Origin: Cudoniella acicularis
Taxonomy: Eukaryota > Ascomycota > Leotiomycetes > Helotiales > Helotiaceae
Assembly (NCBI GenBank): GCA_013054445.1
Contig: JAAMPI010000753.1
Location: forward strand, 1 to 26,645
Length of the DNA: 26,645 bases
Direction of reading: 5' to 3'
Below, one piece after another: positions 1 through 9,846 of this stretch (its first letter is position 1; each line of letters begins with the position of its first letter). Both the position numbers and the translations under genes were made by a program. The notes below the pieces were generated by a model that saw only the letters and a list, made by a program, of their open reading frames with translations, searched no databases and had not been told where the DNA came from.

Positions 1-2
1 GG

Positions 3-128
3 GAGAGGTTGAAGAATGTGGTTGTGGCTACGGGCGTTGTGTATGGTTATGGGGGGAGTATGGGGAAGAGGCAGGTTCTTTGGCTTGTGCTTCGTTTGAT
101 GATTTATGCTGCTGGGGGATCTACGTGA
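3..128 (+). CDS. possible 3' end of an unidentified gene
   Basis: The third forward frame is open from the window edge to TGA at 126-128 and encodes about 41 residues, with a hydrophobic stretch around VLWLVLRLMIYAAGG just before the stop. The sense strand is rich in G and T (GTG, GTT, GGG, TTG codons), which is also how the 3' ends of the better supported genes in this window look. I do not recognise a family, and the start lies outside the window. A chance open frame of this length is quite possible. Confidence 0.25.
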   Translation, partial: ERLKNVVVATGVVYGYGGSMGKRQVLWLVLRLMIYAAGGST

Positions 129-1500
129 CTGATGTTGCGCATTTGTTTGGGTAGTCTTGGCTTTAATGTTTTCTTTGCCTGGAAAGTAGTTTTACTGGTG
201 TTTGTGGATGTAAGATGTGTTCTTAGTGGATTTATTAACTTAATTATAGCACAATGATTTTGATAATGGCTTCCTATCTAAGTGAAGTCCTCGCACATCG
301 TAGGTCTAGGTTCTTCAAGGAAGCTAAACTCTAATATGCTTCGAATCACGGAGGTTGCGGTCACCTGCTTTGAAAACACATGGCCGGAGGCCTTGCAATC
401 CATTGCTCACCCCTGAAGGCCGCTTCAAGAAGCCTGTAACCCGAATTTCAGGTACACACGCTAAAGCACGCCCTGTACTTGGCTTTTTCAGGCCACTACA
501 GCGGCCAAGCCCGCTAAATTGCGATTTTCACAGGGGAAAAAATGGGGATTTTTAGCGAACGAGTCTTAAGGCTCCTTGTAAATACAGGGGTTTTAGCGAC
601 TCTTGTCACTAAAGTTTGATGCTTGAAGCTAAGGTTATAGTGTAAGTTCCGGGGTGTTGCAGGCTTCTGCAACAAGTAAAGAGTGGGCCACAGGGCATTA
701 GGCTCTAGATTGTCAAAGTGGGCGATGGTAACCTCCACTTGAAAATAATAAATTTACCCCGAATTATAATAATTCTTCGAATATTCTCATTTGAAGAATA
801 ACGAACGGGCTAAACTTTGGTTCCTTTTTTATTGTCACCAAGCGTCATACAGGCATCAATATTTTGAAGTGATGCGAACTTGCAATAAGCTTCAGAAAAA
901 GATGTCAATCTAATATGACCCACTCTTCTTAACTTTAAATCAACCGCTCATGATTAATAAGCTTTCCCAGTCATCTCACAATCCTCCCTGGGTTTAAAAT
1001 CTAAACATTCAGCCCCGAAATTCCTGCTGGGGATTTGCTGGAGATACTCAGCTACGGCTGAGATGCCAAGAGGCCAAGGATAGCCAAGACTTCTGAAATC
1101 TCCACTTCTTTTGCTTTTGCTTCCCAGCGAAGAATTTTGGGTTTAAACTTCATGGGAATTTTCCGTGCGGGACTGATAGAAATTATCTTGGACTAAATCC
1201 CGGGGTGCGAAACATCGCGCGGCCCGTGTTTAGGTAACGTTGGATGGAAGCAGTGGAGTTTTTGTATTGTTGTGTGTAGAGATCACTGTGAATGTAGCAT
1301 TGTGGAAGGTCTGAGGTAAATTAGCGGCTAGTTGCGAGCCTACGTGGTAACTGGTAAGAGCTTGCAAGGTATAAGCAACATTTCTGATTGAAAAACAGTC
1401 GAGAAGAAGCCCGAGAAAGTCTCAAAGATTTTGGACGACTAGCTGATATGAGCCGAGATCCCGGAACAGAAATATGGGGAACAACGCATTCCCGGAATAC
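129..1500. other. intergenic stretch, no convincing gene
   Basis: No open frame here resembles a protein family or shows a sensible exon-intron structure. At 480-640 the motif CGCTAAA/TTTAGCG occurs three times (512-518 inverted, 551-557, 592-598), which could be a transposon-end remnant. A six-base inverted repeat CTCAGC-TACG-GCTGAG lies at 1047-1062. Around 1195-1235 there is a short GC-rich stretch (CCCGGGGTGCG ... GCGCGGCCCG) in otherwise AT-rich DNA. Confidence 0.5.
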
Positions 1501-1530
1501 CTGACATGCACCTACCTCCCAATGCACCCT

Positions 1531-1778
1531 CTTGGCAACAGCCACAAATTCACCTCTATCCAGTTGGCACTCAAGCTTGTATAGTGTCACAGTTGTGCTG
1601 GGCAAAATCCGACACCTTGCAGAGCAGCTCAGCCGTTCTCGGCACTCAAGCCGCAATTCCATTCTGCTGCCTTATATCCTTGGCACGCTTGGCACACTTG
1701 GCAAAACATTTTCCAATCTTCTCATGGGTAGACTTATGCTTAAACTAGGATTAAGGAATGTGATATTGGCATTTGGCA
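1531..1778. promoter_or_regulatory. cluster of CTTGGC (PacC-type) and TTGGCA motifs
   Basis: CTTGGC, the complement of the PacC consensus GCCARG, occurs at 1531-1536, 1679-1684, 1688-1693 and 1697-1702. The last three form a tandem array of 9-base units CTTGGCA plus two bases. Further TTGGCA hexamers lie at 1564-1569, 1766-1771 and 1773-1778. The array is about 310 bases upstream of the ATG of the GPI-anchored protein at 2011. PacC is the ambient-pH regulator of filamentous ascomycetes and cell-wall genes are among its known targets; control of this gene by PacC is inferred. Confidence 0.45.
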
Positions 1779-2010
1779 GGCAGACAGTGGCAGGGGAAAT
1801 TTCCACAGAGTGATTCATCTGCAGGACTGGTTCTGTGGCAGGACAAGTCCTGGATGGAGGGCATGTACTTAAGCAGCATCGGCACTCTTTCGAGGCAGCT
1901 CCTCTTTCAAGAATTCTCCAATTCTCTTGCAGCTTTATTACGCCATCCCTAGCCTCACGAACTAAAGTGGAACTTCTACTATAATTTTCATCTGATAATT
2001 ACTTGCCACA

Positions 2011-2760
2011 ATGCATTTCGTCTCTGTTGCCGTTCTCTTCGCCGGCCTCCTCTCTCGCACTTTCGCTACCCCCAATCCTGCCCCAGCCAACCAAGCAGGC
2101 CAACGCGCATCCTACCTCGCCTTAAAATCCGTCATGGAGCGCGCTACATTCTTGTGTACCCCAGTTCCGGCCCCAGTGACATGCGAAAAGTCCTGCGGTC
2201 CAGGAAATATCGAATGCATTTCCTTCCCCAACTGCTTCAACCCCGGTGCTGGAGAAACGTGCTGCGCTGACGGAAGTAAGTACCTCATATCACTTATAAA
2301 GAGAAGGAGAAAAGGATATGGACTAATGGATACAATAGCATATTGCAACTCTGGATACTACTGTGTCGATAGCGGATGCTGTCCAAATGGCAAAAGCCTC
2401 GCTGAATGTGAGGCCAAATCCACGCAAGCTACTCTCGCAGGAGGCGTCGCATCGACATCTACCTCCTCCGTTGCTTTCTCGACACCAAAATCCTCCACAA
2501 GCGCCATCGTCTTGTCAAGCATCAGCTCTGCATCGAAAGCTTCCACCACGGCCGTCACCTCGGTCCCCACCTCCACTCCCAAAACATCCCCCACAACGGC
2601 TGTGACTCCGACCACCAACACTACAAGGGGGGCTTCTTCGATTCTCTCAGTAGCTACCCCTACTGCTACTGCTTTCATAGCGGGTGTTGGGCCACAATGG
2701 AAGGGGGATATGGTAGCTGTTGGGGGTGCGGTTGCTGTGCTTGTGGCTGCTGTTTTGTGA
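2011..2760 (+). CDS. GPI-anchored, Ser/Thr-rich, cysteine-rich cell-wall protein
   Basis: Two exons, 2011-2275 and 2339-2760, around a 63-base intron (GTAAGT ... CAATAG, CTAAT branch site), giving about 228 residues. The first 19 or so residues are a signal peptide (MHFVSVAVLFAGLLSRTFA). A domain with about a dozen cysteines follows and is completed only by splicing, which joins the CCADG and YCNSGYYC parts; it ends SGCCPNG. Next come about 90 residues rich in Ser, Thr, Ala and Pro, probably O-glycosylated, and a final hydrophobic tail (VAVGGAVAVLVAAVL) typical of a GPI signal. It probably sits in the plasma membrane or wall; its exact role is unknown. The intron has length 3n and no stop, so the unspliced frame is also open (249 residues), inserting a basic segment between cysteines. 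Confidence 0.85.
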   Translation: MHFVSVAVLFAGLLSRTFATPNPAPANQAGQRASYLALKSVMERATFLCTPVPAPVTCEKSCGPGNIECISFPNCFNPGAGETCCADGSKYLISLIKRRRKGYGLMDTIAYCNSGYYCVDSGCCPNGKSLAECEAKSTQATLAGGVASTSTSSVAFSTPKSSTSAIVLSSISSASKASTTAVTSVPTSTPKTSPTTAVTPTTNTTRGASSILSVATPTATAFIAGVGPQWKGDMVAVGGAVAVLVAAVL

Positions 2761-3504
2761 TTTTGCTTGTCGTGTGGAGGAAAGAAAGTTGCGGGCTGCA
2801 AAGTAGAGGTGGTAATCATATAATGTCGAATTTTGTGATGGGATGAAGAGTAGCTATGTATCTAATGATTAAGAAAATGATTCATAATGATATGGAGGGA
2901 TATAGGTTCGATATGATTATCGAATCGCGATGTGCCTTAGTAGTACCCACGAATTGGGGATAAATTTCTCGTGAAGTACGCTTTCTATTGTCAGTTAAAA
3001 TCGCGTTTTGCTATTATTATTCAGTGAAAAGCATATCGACTCCCTTTCCTTCCCCTCCCCCCTGCCCTTCAACCAATCGGCGCCTAGGCATAAATCAGGA
3101 TCTATTAAAACACATTAATATTAAAGTATATTGAAAGAAAGCAAAAAAAGTGTAACATTATAGGGTTGCACATTGTTCTTTAGGTAATAAAAAGTATGAG
3201 ATTATGTTAAAAAGCGCGAAGACAAGTAGGAGTCGTAAAATTATAGCCTTCCGATGACTAAAGTTTTCGCTTTGGCGCTGTAACTATTACCCACTTCTTA
3301 CTGAATTCGTGAAAGGCTTACATGGTTTGCATCTACACAAGTCGGTAGAATTACAATTATCTTAAATGTTATCACAGGATTGAAGAAGGGCCTTTTACTG
3401 TTAAGCTCAGGTATGTAATCTATTATGTTCTCCAAGAGTTTTCCTAGAAGAGCCTTCCGGCTTGGAAGGTACCCATAAATATGCACCTACCACTTGCTGT
3501 TCTC
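2761..3504. other. AT-rich intergenic region between converging genes
   Basis: This is the shared 3' flank of the GPI-protein gene (+) and the transcription factor gene (-). It is AT-rich, with a pyrimidine tract near 3040-3070. No coding frame or structured element is supported. Confidence 0.5.
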
Positions 3505-5208
3505 TCACGAACTCTTGATGTTGTATATCTTGAAAACTCTCATTATTTGCCCGTAGATCCACTCCCTTTGGCCCTCCCTCAATTGAACCTTCATGCTCAC
3601 CAAAGCTGCCAGCGGATTAAACAATTGATACCCGCCAATTGCAGTAGCATGGAGATAGTGTGATGCAGGAGTCGGCACTCCTTCTGGGTGGGGGTAGTTG
3701 GCGGTCTTGTCCCCAACTACGCCCGGTGCGGTTCGATCCCCAATATGGTATGGGACACAGGCGCAAATATCGTCTGCCTCTTCCTGGATCCTGTGTCCCC
3801 GTGTGGAACTCTCGCTGGCGACGGTTGATGGTGATGCGAATTGAGAGAATAAGTTGAGAATTATTGATTGGGTTCTGATTTGTGCCATTCGATACTTATT
3901 CCATGCATTTGAAACAGGGAGGGTGGGATAAATGTGGCAATGAGATTGATAAAGTCCAGCTCGTTGTATACTAACTGAGATACAATTCGTGCCAGAAACC
4001 TTAACCAGTTGCCAGGATGTTGGGAGGTTGGCCTTCCAATCTGTAAGGCGCTTTTCAATTTCCGATGCTTCGTAGAGGAGTTTCAGAATCTCCGATTGTC
4101 GTGAGTCGAAGTTGCTTTCGTCTGATTGTAAGACCTGAGTCACCAAAGCGTTAAGATTGGCTAGAATGACGTTGATATCATCGAGTTGAATTCCAGGTGA
4201 GAGATCAATGTCAGTCCCAACAAATTCCAAGATATCTAAACTTTCCTCGAATGGTTGACAATTTCGAAGTGCTTCATCAATCTATTTCGTCAGGAACTTC
4301 TCCACTGCGTGGGAGGAGATACATACCAGCTGAGCTCGAACGCAGAAGAGCAAGCCCTGAGATACACTATTTGTGAATGTATGGAGCCCCCGGTGTTTTA
4401 TTAGCGCCAACGCGCCATCTAGATGTGCTCGAGGTAAAGGCTTTCTCTCTGCAGTATTTACAAGTATCTGAACATTAGTCAAATCGCATACTATTTGAGA
4501 GGGCACTTCAACTTACCTCGTACTGTTGGAGCAGCAACACAGAAAGAAGCATCTCATCATTAGCACAAGTATCTGGCTGAGATAATTGCTCCTTCATAGC
4601 TGAGATGGCACGAAGGTAATAGGGCCGTGATAGGGGCGCGTCCGGTCGTTGGCTCTTCCAAGCAATGTAAAGGCAACTTGCCAGTGCCATAGTTGACAAT
4701 GACAAGGTCGAATGAGGTCTTGCTCGTGGGTAAAGGGGCGTTAAGAAGTCCAGGTGGTCACGTGTATCTAAAGGATTGGTATTTGGGGGGGGCATAGACG
4801 GTAAATAAGAAGCTCAAAGCGAAGTCCTCGGGATCATCTAGAGAGTTTGGAGTCGGAACTGGTCTTAGACTCGATAAGTACATGCCTGAACGCGTGCGCA
4901 TCTCGGGCAATGATATCCGTTTCGCTGAATCTTCTTGAGACCTCATATCCTTGGTTGCTCGTATTCGTTGCTCGACGTGCTTTTTGGCAACCACAGTTTG
5001 ATCCCTCCATACCAGGTCGAACTGGCTCCCATAGCCAGGGCATTTCTGTTTGGTCTTAACGCAGTATGAGCACCCAGGTGTCTTTTCGTCGCACTACCCA
5101 TCTATCAGTACAGAACTGATGTTAGACAAGAGGAGCAATAAGGCTCACCTTAATCTTACGTCGTCGACATACCGCACAACCTCGGCTGGGCTGTCCTGTG
5201 TGAACCAT
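3505..5208 (-). CDS. Zn2Cys6 fungal transcription factor, frame broken in a C8 run
   Basis: Four exons on the minus strand: 5208-5149, 5093-4517, 4467-4327 and 4281-3505, with introns of 55, 49 and 45 bases, all GT-AG and phase 0. About 517 residues once the break is allowed for. The start MVHTGQPSRG leads into a binuclear zinc cluster, C-x2-C-x6-C-x6-C-x2-C-x6-C (Cys 11, 14, 21, 28, 31, 38), followed by PGYG as in this family; the cluster itself spans intron 1. The rest matches the helical regulatory region of fungal C6 regulators. In exon 2 the frame ending FTVYAPP runs on to a stop, whereas NTNPLDTRDHLDF lies in the next frame; the switch falls in eight Cs (plus-strand G run 4785-4792), where seven would keep the frame. 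This is a real null allele, a polymorphism or a consensus error. It diverges from the RTA1 gene, a possible target. Confidence 0.85.
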
Positions 5209-6256
5209 TGCTTGCGCACGGGTACCTCATTACCCGTGATAAAAGGCAACTAAAGCAGAAGAAGTTATTCTGCAGTACTGTATGGAGGAGAAAAGGAGTG
5301 CGGTATCGCTACGACGGTAATCGTTCTGGCTTGGCTCTTAAAGAAGGTATAGTTGCGCGTTTCTCACGCACTTCATTCCTTTAAACTGGATTCAATTATT
5401 TCAGACAAGGATTTGCACCCTCAAGTAAATTAGAAAGAAATGATCGATCCTATTTACCGTAAGAAGATAGTTTTGAGGTTGGTAAAGGGCCCGTTTGTTA
5501 CTTCGCCGCCTGCCGCGAGTCTCGGGACAAGTCACGTCCGACTATCAGGTTTTAAGGCCGTAAGCGAGTAAAGGCCGGTGATAGGGGAGGGGGTAGTACT
5601 ACCTAAGTGGTTAGCGAGTGCGCAAAAGCATGCTTATTGTGCGCATTCATACACGTACGCGGCAGGAATTACGTAAAACAAAGTTAATGGCCGAGTGTGA
5701 CTGTCCCGAGACTGCTGGCACCGCCTGTGTTTGCAAATGGGCTGTCGGAATTTCACCCGGGATAGGAGTAGGTTCCTCCGACCCGTATCTCCGCCTCCTG
5801 CGATTACTATGTCGGTTTAAACGTACACGTATGTCACATAAAATAACGTTGTCAGAGCACGCGCTAGCCCTGTTCTAAAAGATTGCCTCTGTCTACGCCG
5901 CAGGATGGCTTACTGACTAGGCCCTGTGATTTGCAAAGCGCAAACTCGACCTGATTAAGGATAGTGGTTACGGCTGCAAGCTCAGCTTCACCAGGATACA
6001 CTTGAATTATCAGGTTCATCTTTCCAACTATTTTTAGTCTACTAGCCTGTGCCGCTGTTAGATTCTTATCAATTTATTTTCCTGAGGTCAATGGAACAGT
6101 GGTAGTACTTTGTTGCCCAAGGTATATATTAACTTGTTGCCCCTCGATACTTCATTACCATAACAGTAAAACTTAAACTTCTCCAGTTACAATACCTTCA
6201 TCCCAATTATCTTATTCCCGTTGACAACTTTCAAATTTCTAATACCAGCATTCACT
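5209..6256. promoter_or_regulatory. divergent intergenic region between regulator and RTA1 gene
   Basis: About 1.05 kb separates the starts of the transcription factor (-) and the RTA1 gene (+). It should hold both promoters; a TATATATTAA sequence lies near 6122, about 135 bases before the RTA1 ATG. It also holds an imperfect long inverted repeat (listed separately). An open frame at 5618-5878 has no ATG at its start, no recognisable domain and overlaps one arm of the repeat, so it is not called as a gene. Confidence 0.5.
5481..5750. repeat. imperfect inverted repeat, possible MITE-like relic
   Basis: The segment at about 5508-5536 (TGCCGCGAGTCTCGGGACAA and on to GTCAC) is matched by the reverse complement of about 5695-5728 (TGCCAGCAGTCTCGGGACAG and on to TCAC). 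Weaker similarity continues outward: GGGCCCGTTTG near 5487 against the complement of CAAATGGGCTG near 5735. The arms are about 30-50 bases with a 160-base spacer. I could not identify a clean target-site duplication, so assignment to a transposon class is not supported. Confidence 0.45.
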
Positions 6257-7366
6257 ATGCAGAACAGCTTTATCTCACCCAATGGCTACGTCGGCTTCGG
6301 CAAACTCTCCAACTGCACCCTCTCCGTCTGCGATATCAGATACAGCGTCTTCGAATACAGACCTAGTCTAGCTGCGAACTCGATTTTCTTAGCTCTGTTC
6401 GCACTTTCGGGAGTTTTGCATCTGATCCAAGGCTTCCACTCCTGGAAAAGCAGAAGATATTCTACGCAATGGTTCTATTGCTGGGCTATGGTACTCGGGT
6501 GTGTTACAGAGATCATTGGGTATCTTGGTCGGATTCTTATGCATAGCAATCCCTTCGATTTTAACTACTTTTTGATACAAATTGGTATGCTTATGTCTCT
6601 GTAAAACAGAATTAGGAGTCGATGTTGAGAAATAATGCTGATTTGAGAACCTTACAGTATGCCTCACGATTGCTCCTGCATTTTTCAGCGCAGCTATATA
6701 TATTACGCTCGGTCAATGGTATGTAAATGTCTAACAAGAGTTGCCTTCCCTCTTCTCTGTCATTATTCTTGGACAACTTCGCTCACAGCATCTTCCAGCG
6801 TCACGGCCCTCAAACATCCTCGCACCAACCCCAAACATTATGCCTATATCTTCATCCCCAGCGATATCATATCCCTTACTCTCCAAGGAGCAGGTGGGGG
6901 ACTCTCATCTGGCTCCGCACATCAAACCGGCGTGAACCTTTCCCTTGCCGGTCTCGCCTTCCAAGTCTTCTCCCTCACCGTATTTAGTATTTTAGCTCTG
7001 GACTGGATCCGCTACTGGCGCTCATCAAATGAGAATGCCATTCTTCCAAGGAAATTCAAGGTCTTTGCGTGGCTCTTGATTGTTGCTGTTTTGTTGATTC
7101 TGGCGAGGTGCGCTTATAGGATTGATGAGTTGAGTGAGGGGTATGATGGGAGTTTGTTTCATGATCAGACGACTTTTATTGTGTTGGAGGGAGTGTAAGT
7201 TGGCCCCTTTTGATTGATTTACTTCGTCTTGCGGGAATACATTGCTGATGTTTCTCGAATAAACAGGTTCATGTCCATCACGGCTTTTATGCTAAATCTG
7301 TCGAATCCTTCCTACCAGTTCGATGATGTGAAGGAACTAATGGATGGGAAAGCTATACAGGGCTAA
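6257..7366 (+). CDS. RTA1-family multi-pass membrane protein
   Basis: Four exons: 6257-6584, 6658-6718, 6799-7194 and 7267-7366 (introns 73, 80 and 72 bases, GT-AG). Phases agree at every junction and give 294 residues. The start is the first in-frame ATG (MQNSFISPNGYVGFG). Family marks include Y-x-PSLAAN before the first membrane span, EIIGYLGRILMHSNPF, the exon-2 span CLTIAPAFFSAAIYITLG, DIISLTLQGAGGGLSSG, TGVNLSLAGLAFQVFSL, and the late RCAYRIDELSEGY and LEGVFM. About seven membrane spans are expected. RTA1-like proteins are linked in yeasts and moulds to lipid movement and resistance to membrane-active compounds; the substrate here is unknown. No lesion was seen, unlike its neighbours on both sides. 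Confidence 0.93.
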
Positions 7367-7607
7367 ATCAATGCTGTTCCAAAGGTGTCATCTGATGTGG
7401 CGAGTGTTTGTGATATTCTGCGGTATTTATAGGAAAAGATGTAAATACGTTGGCGTTCTTGGTAGACCACAGCTCGCGAGCATGAATTGCCTAGGAGGGA
7501 GGCATAATCTCATTAAATTTGAACCCTCTGCACCCCAATTTGCAATTTCACTTCGAAGACAATCGTGACACTTTACTATCGCGCTCCCTGAAGTACTTCA
7601 TCTAACC

Positions 7608-8560
7608 TCATTCTACTTCCTTCTCCCATCCCATTCGACTCAGCATTACAGATTTTGTGGAGCTCGGCTGAAGTTCAAATCCAAGCTTCAGACAATCCGA
7701 TCCCTCGTTGATATACTTGGTCCTTCCAATATAATTTCGCAACGGTTAACACAGCACTTGCTACTATCACCTGTCACCTATCGGGAAGAGACACTTACCC
7801 AATCCTAAAGGCAGGCAATTGTGATATATAGTCTCCCAATTACCCTTCGGCGCATGATAGTTTTAGTACATAATCCCCACATAAGGATATTTCTTTTTGA
7901 GGTAATTCTTTTCACCAATACTATGGGCTGGCGACTTGGCGAATTTTCCTAGGCCCTCGATATCCTTCCAGTATGAAATCCAGAATGTTGTAAGGCCTTC
8001 CTTATCCGGAATGTCGAAAAGGGTTTTCGATTTTCCGAGATATAGTAACTCAGATTGGGATAGATCCTGAAACAAAAAGGCGTAGGAGTTATAACTAACA
8101 GCCCCAGCTTGTTTGATTATTTTCTGCTTCTTTCCACATGTCCTTAAATACTTTATCGATATCAGCAATACCAGGCGCCAGTGTGCGAAGAGAGTTATAG
8201 TCTGTCAAAAAAACATTTCGATTATTGGGAATAAGGCTACAAACTGGCTGATACGCGCCCCAAAAGGAACATGACAATACCATCAGAATTTTCAGGAAGT
8301 TTGGCTGACCATTTCCCAAGCCGCACACTTGCAAAAGTGCTGACGTAGACACCACGGCAGTCAACTACTACTCGGGCAATGCGATAAATAAGATAGAGAA
8401 GCGGAACCCACCAGGACAAGCCGGAGGGAAGACACCGTTGGCTTAACAGCTGTAAAGGGGCCCCGAACACAAGCCATGTAACGACCAAAAAATCTGATGT
8501 CTCGAGCAGGCTGCCGAACTCGTCTTTAAAATTCAGATATATGGAATAGAGGGATGACAT
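7608..8560 (-). pseudogene. DUF4188 (fumagillin-cluster monooxygenase-like) gene, broken
   Basis: Starting at the ATG at 8560, the N-terminus has two hydrophobic segments and LGKWSAKLPE...DGIVMFLLG, as in DUF4188 proteins. A 53-base intron (8254-8202) follows, but the continuation YNSLRTLAPGIADIDKVF fits only if one G was lost from the GGGG run before the donor. After WKEAENN the frame changes again across 8108-8067, where there is a good acceptor (TTTCAG) but no GT donor at a workable distance. The third part ends ISYWKDIEGLGKFAKSPAHS...KKYPYVGIMY, then TAA (7865-7863), then in the same frame NYHAPKGNWETIYHNC, where relatives read straight through. Downstream a tail ends MGWEKEVE and TGA (7610-7608). 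The enzyme type is associated with secondary metabolism; this copy looks dead. Family identification is from memory of the motifs. Confidence 0.75.
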
Positions 8561-8891
8561 GCTGAATTGTTTGCAATTGGGGGGCTATCGAGGGAGACAG
8601 GGAAAGAATGAGAATGGGAAGAGATTTCGGTCGCTCCAAAACGTGGGGTCTTGGGAAAAGATAAGAGTCAAGTTCCCTCCTAGTACGACATATTCAACTG
8701 GCGTTGCATGCTTGTGCCAACAGTTGGTCAGCCGGTGGGGAGGTTGCTATTTTAGCCGGGTTGATCCGCAACCCCTCGACCCAGAGCGGTAAAGAAACAG
8801 TCGATAGGATATTTATCTGCTTAACGAATTTGCCTTTGAGAAATGGGAAAGGCATTTGTTTTTTTTTATAATTATAACTTCTTTTTGAACA
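8561..8891. other. intergenic region upstream of the DUF4188 gene
   Basis: This should contain the promoter of the minus-strand DUF4188 gene. A run of nine Ts lies near 8860. No coding exon or repeat is supported. Confidence 0.4.
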
Positions 8892-9152
8892 GTGAATTTT
8901 CCTACCGAGGGGGGAAATATATTGAATGAAATTGAAGTTCCCGCGCTGGAGTTAGCACATAGAGGTCGGGATGAAAAGGAGGAAGCTAGTGCGTTAAAAA
9001 TCTAACCTCAAATACAAGCGCATGCACTAGATGGAGATATCGATTTAGAGATACTAAAGAAGCTTTCTACTGCTTGGTTTGCCTTCGTGGCACTTAACTG
9101 CGCTATATTCATTGCTTCCTTTGACTCCATGGCTCTAGGAGCCATAGCCCAG
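8892..9152 (+). pseudogene. relic of the first exon of an MFS transporter
   Basis: One forward frame reads an acidic N-terminal region (NEIEVPALELAHRGRDEKEE), then an in-frame TAA (9003-9005), then a short acidic segment and STAWFAFVALNCAIFIASFD followed by SMALGAIAQ. That last part is the classic first membrane span of fungal drug or sugar MFS transporters (W-x-F-x3-LN...DS-x-ALG). It stops at a good donor, AG|GTAACC (9153). The following 250 bases are very AT-rich and hold no recognisable second exon, so the rest of the gene is missing or unrecognisable. ATC-TAA-CCT could come from CAA by one C-to-T change. No ATG is seen before the frame's upstream stop. Confidence 0.6.
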
Positions 9153-9846
9153 GTAACCACTTTAGACTAGAAATATCTATTCAATTCTTAATATAAGTTA
9201 CATTTTATAAGATGAAACACGGAGATAAATTTTAAATTTTAAAATGCATTAAAGCTTGTAATATCAAAAATGATTACCTTGTTTATTTAGCAAAGAAAGA
9301 TGTGTCAAAAAAGTTTTTATTTAAACAAAATAAAACCCTTAAAGTCTTAAAATTAGAAATAGTCACCTGAAATTATAGGACCTATGTCGCGGCGTTTTAA
9401 GTGAAGGGGAAGGCTCTACCAGCCAGTATCGCTGGGCGAGCCTGCTACGCAACAACTAAGGAGTCTTACTGCTCTTGGCGCCTGAACAAGCCCCTTCTGA
9501 TCTCTATTTTATACTATCTTCGTATTTCACAGTTAAACCATGTTTAGGAGTGAGGTTCTACGCAAGTTTCCAAAAGCAACAAGTAATTTGATTTCTAAAA
9601 TCCCCTAGTAATACAAAATCTGTTTAGAAATGACAAATAATATAATGAAAAGAAGATTCCCGCAAACAAATGAGATCTATAAGACAGAAATGAAAACAAT
9701 CTAAGTTAGTCGAGAAAACCAAACGAAACCCTTTCTCCAAATGTTTCAAGACTGGGAGAGACACAGCTTGAAATCTCCCAATATTCACAAGTCGGTAGTG
9801 ACTGCAATTTGATAGTGCAATTTTCCATCATGAAAGCTCTCATGAT
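9153..9846. other. AT-rich stretch after the MFS relic
   Basis: 9155-9370 is strongly AT-rich (for example TTTTAAATTTTAAAATGC near 9231) and may be eroded transporter sequence or a transposon scar. A more GC-balanced block at 9390-9500 contains GGGCGAGCCTGCTACGC but no readable exon. No feature is claimed for the rest. Confidence 0.4.

Noticed and set aside
1321..1662. Minus-strand 113-residue open frame upstream of the GPI gene
   Set aside because: No family resemblance, no splice structure, and it overlaps the repeated CTTGGC region; most likely chance.
2358..2819. Minus-strand 153-residue open frame
   Set aside because: It is the antisense shadow of the Ser/Thr-rich repeat region of the GPI-anchored protein gene, with low complexity and no domain.
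5618..5878. 86-residue forward frame
   Set aside because: It begins with GTG rather than ATG, has no recognisable domain and overlaps an arm of the inverted repeat.
7863..7865. TAA as the true end of the DUF4188 gene
   Set aside because: The same frame continues with NYHAPKGNWETIYHNC, which matches the family's conserved C-terminal part, so the stop is read as a lesion.
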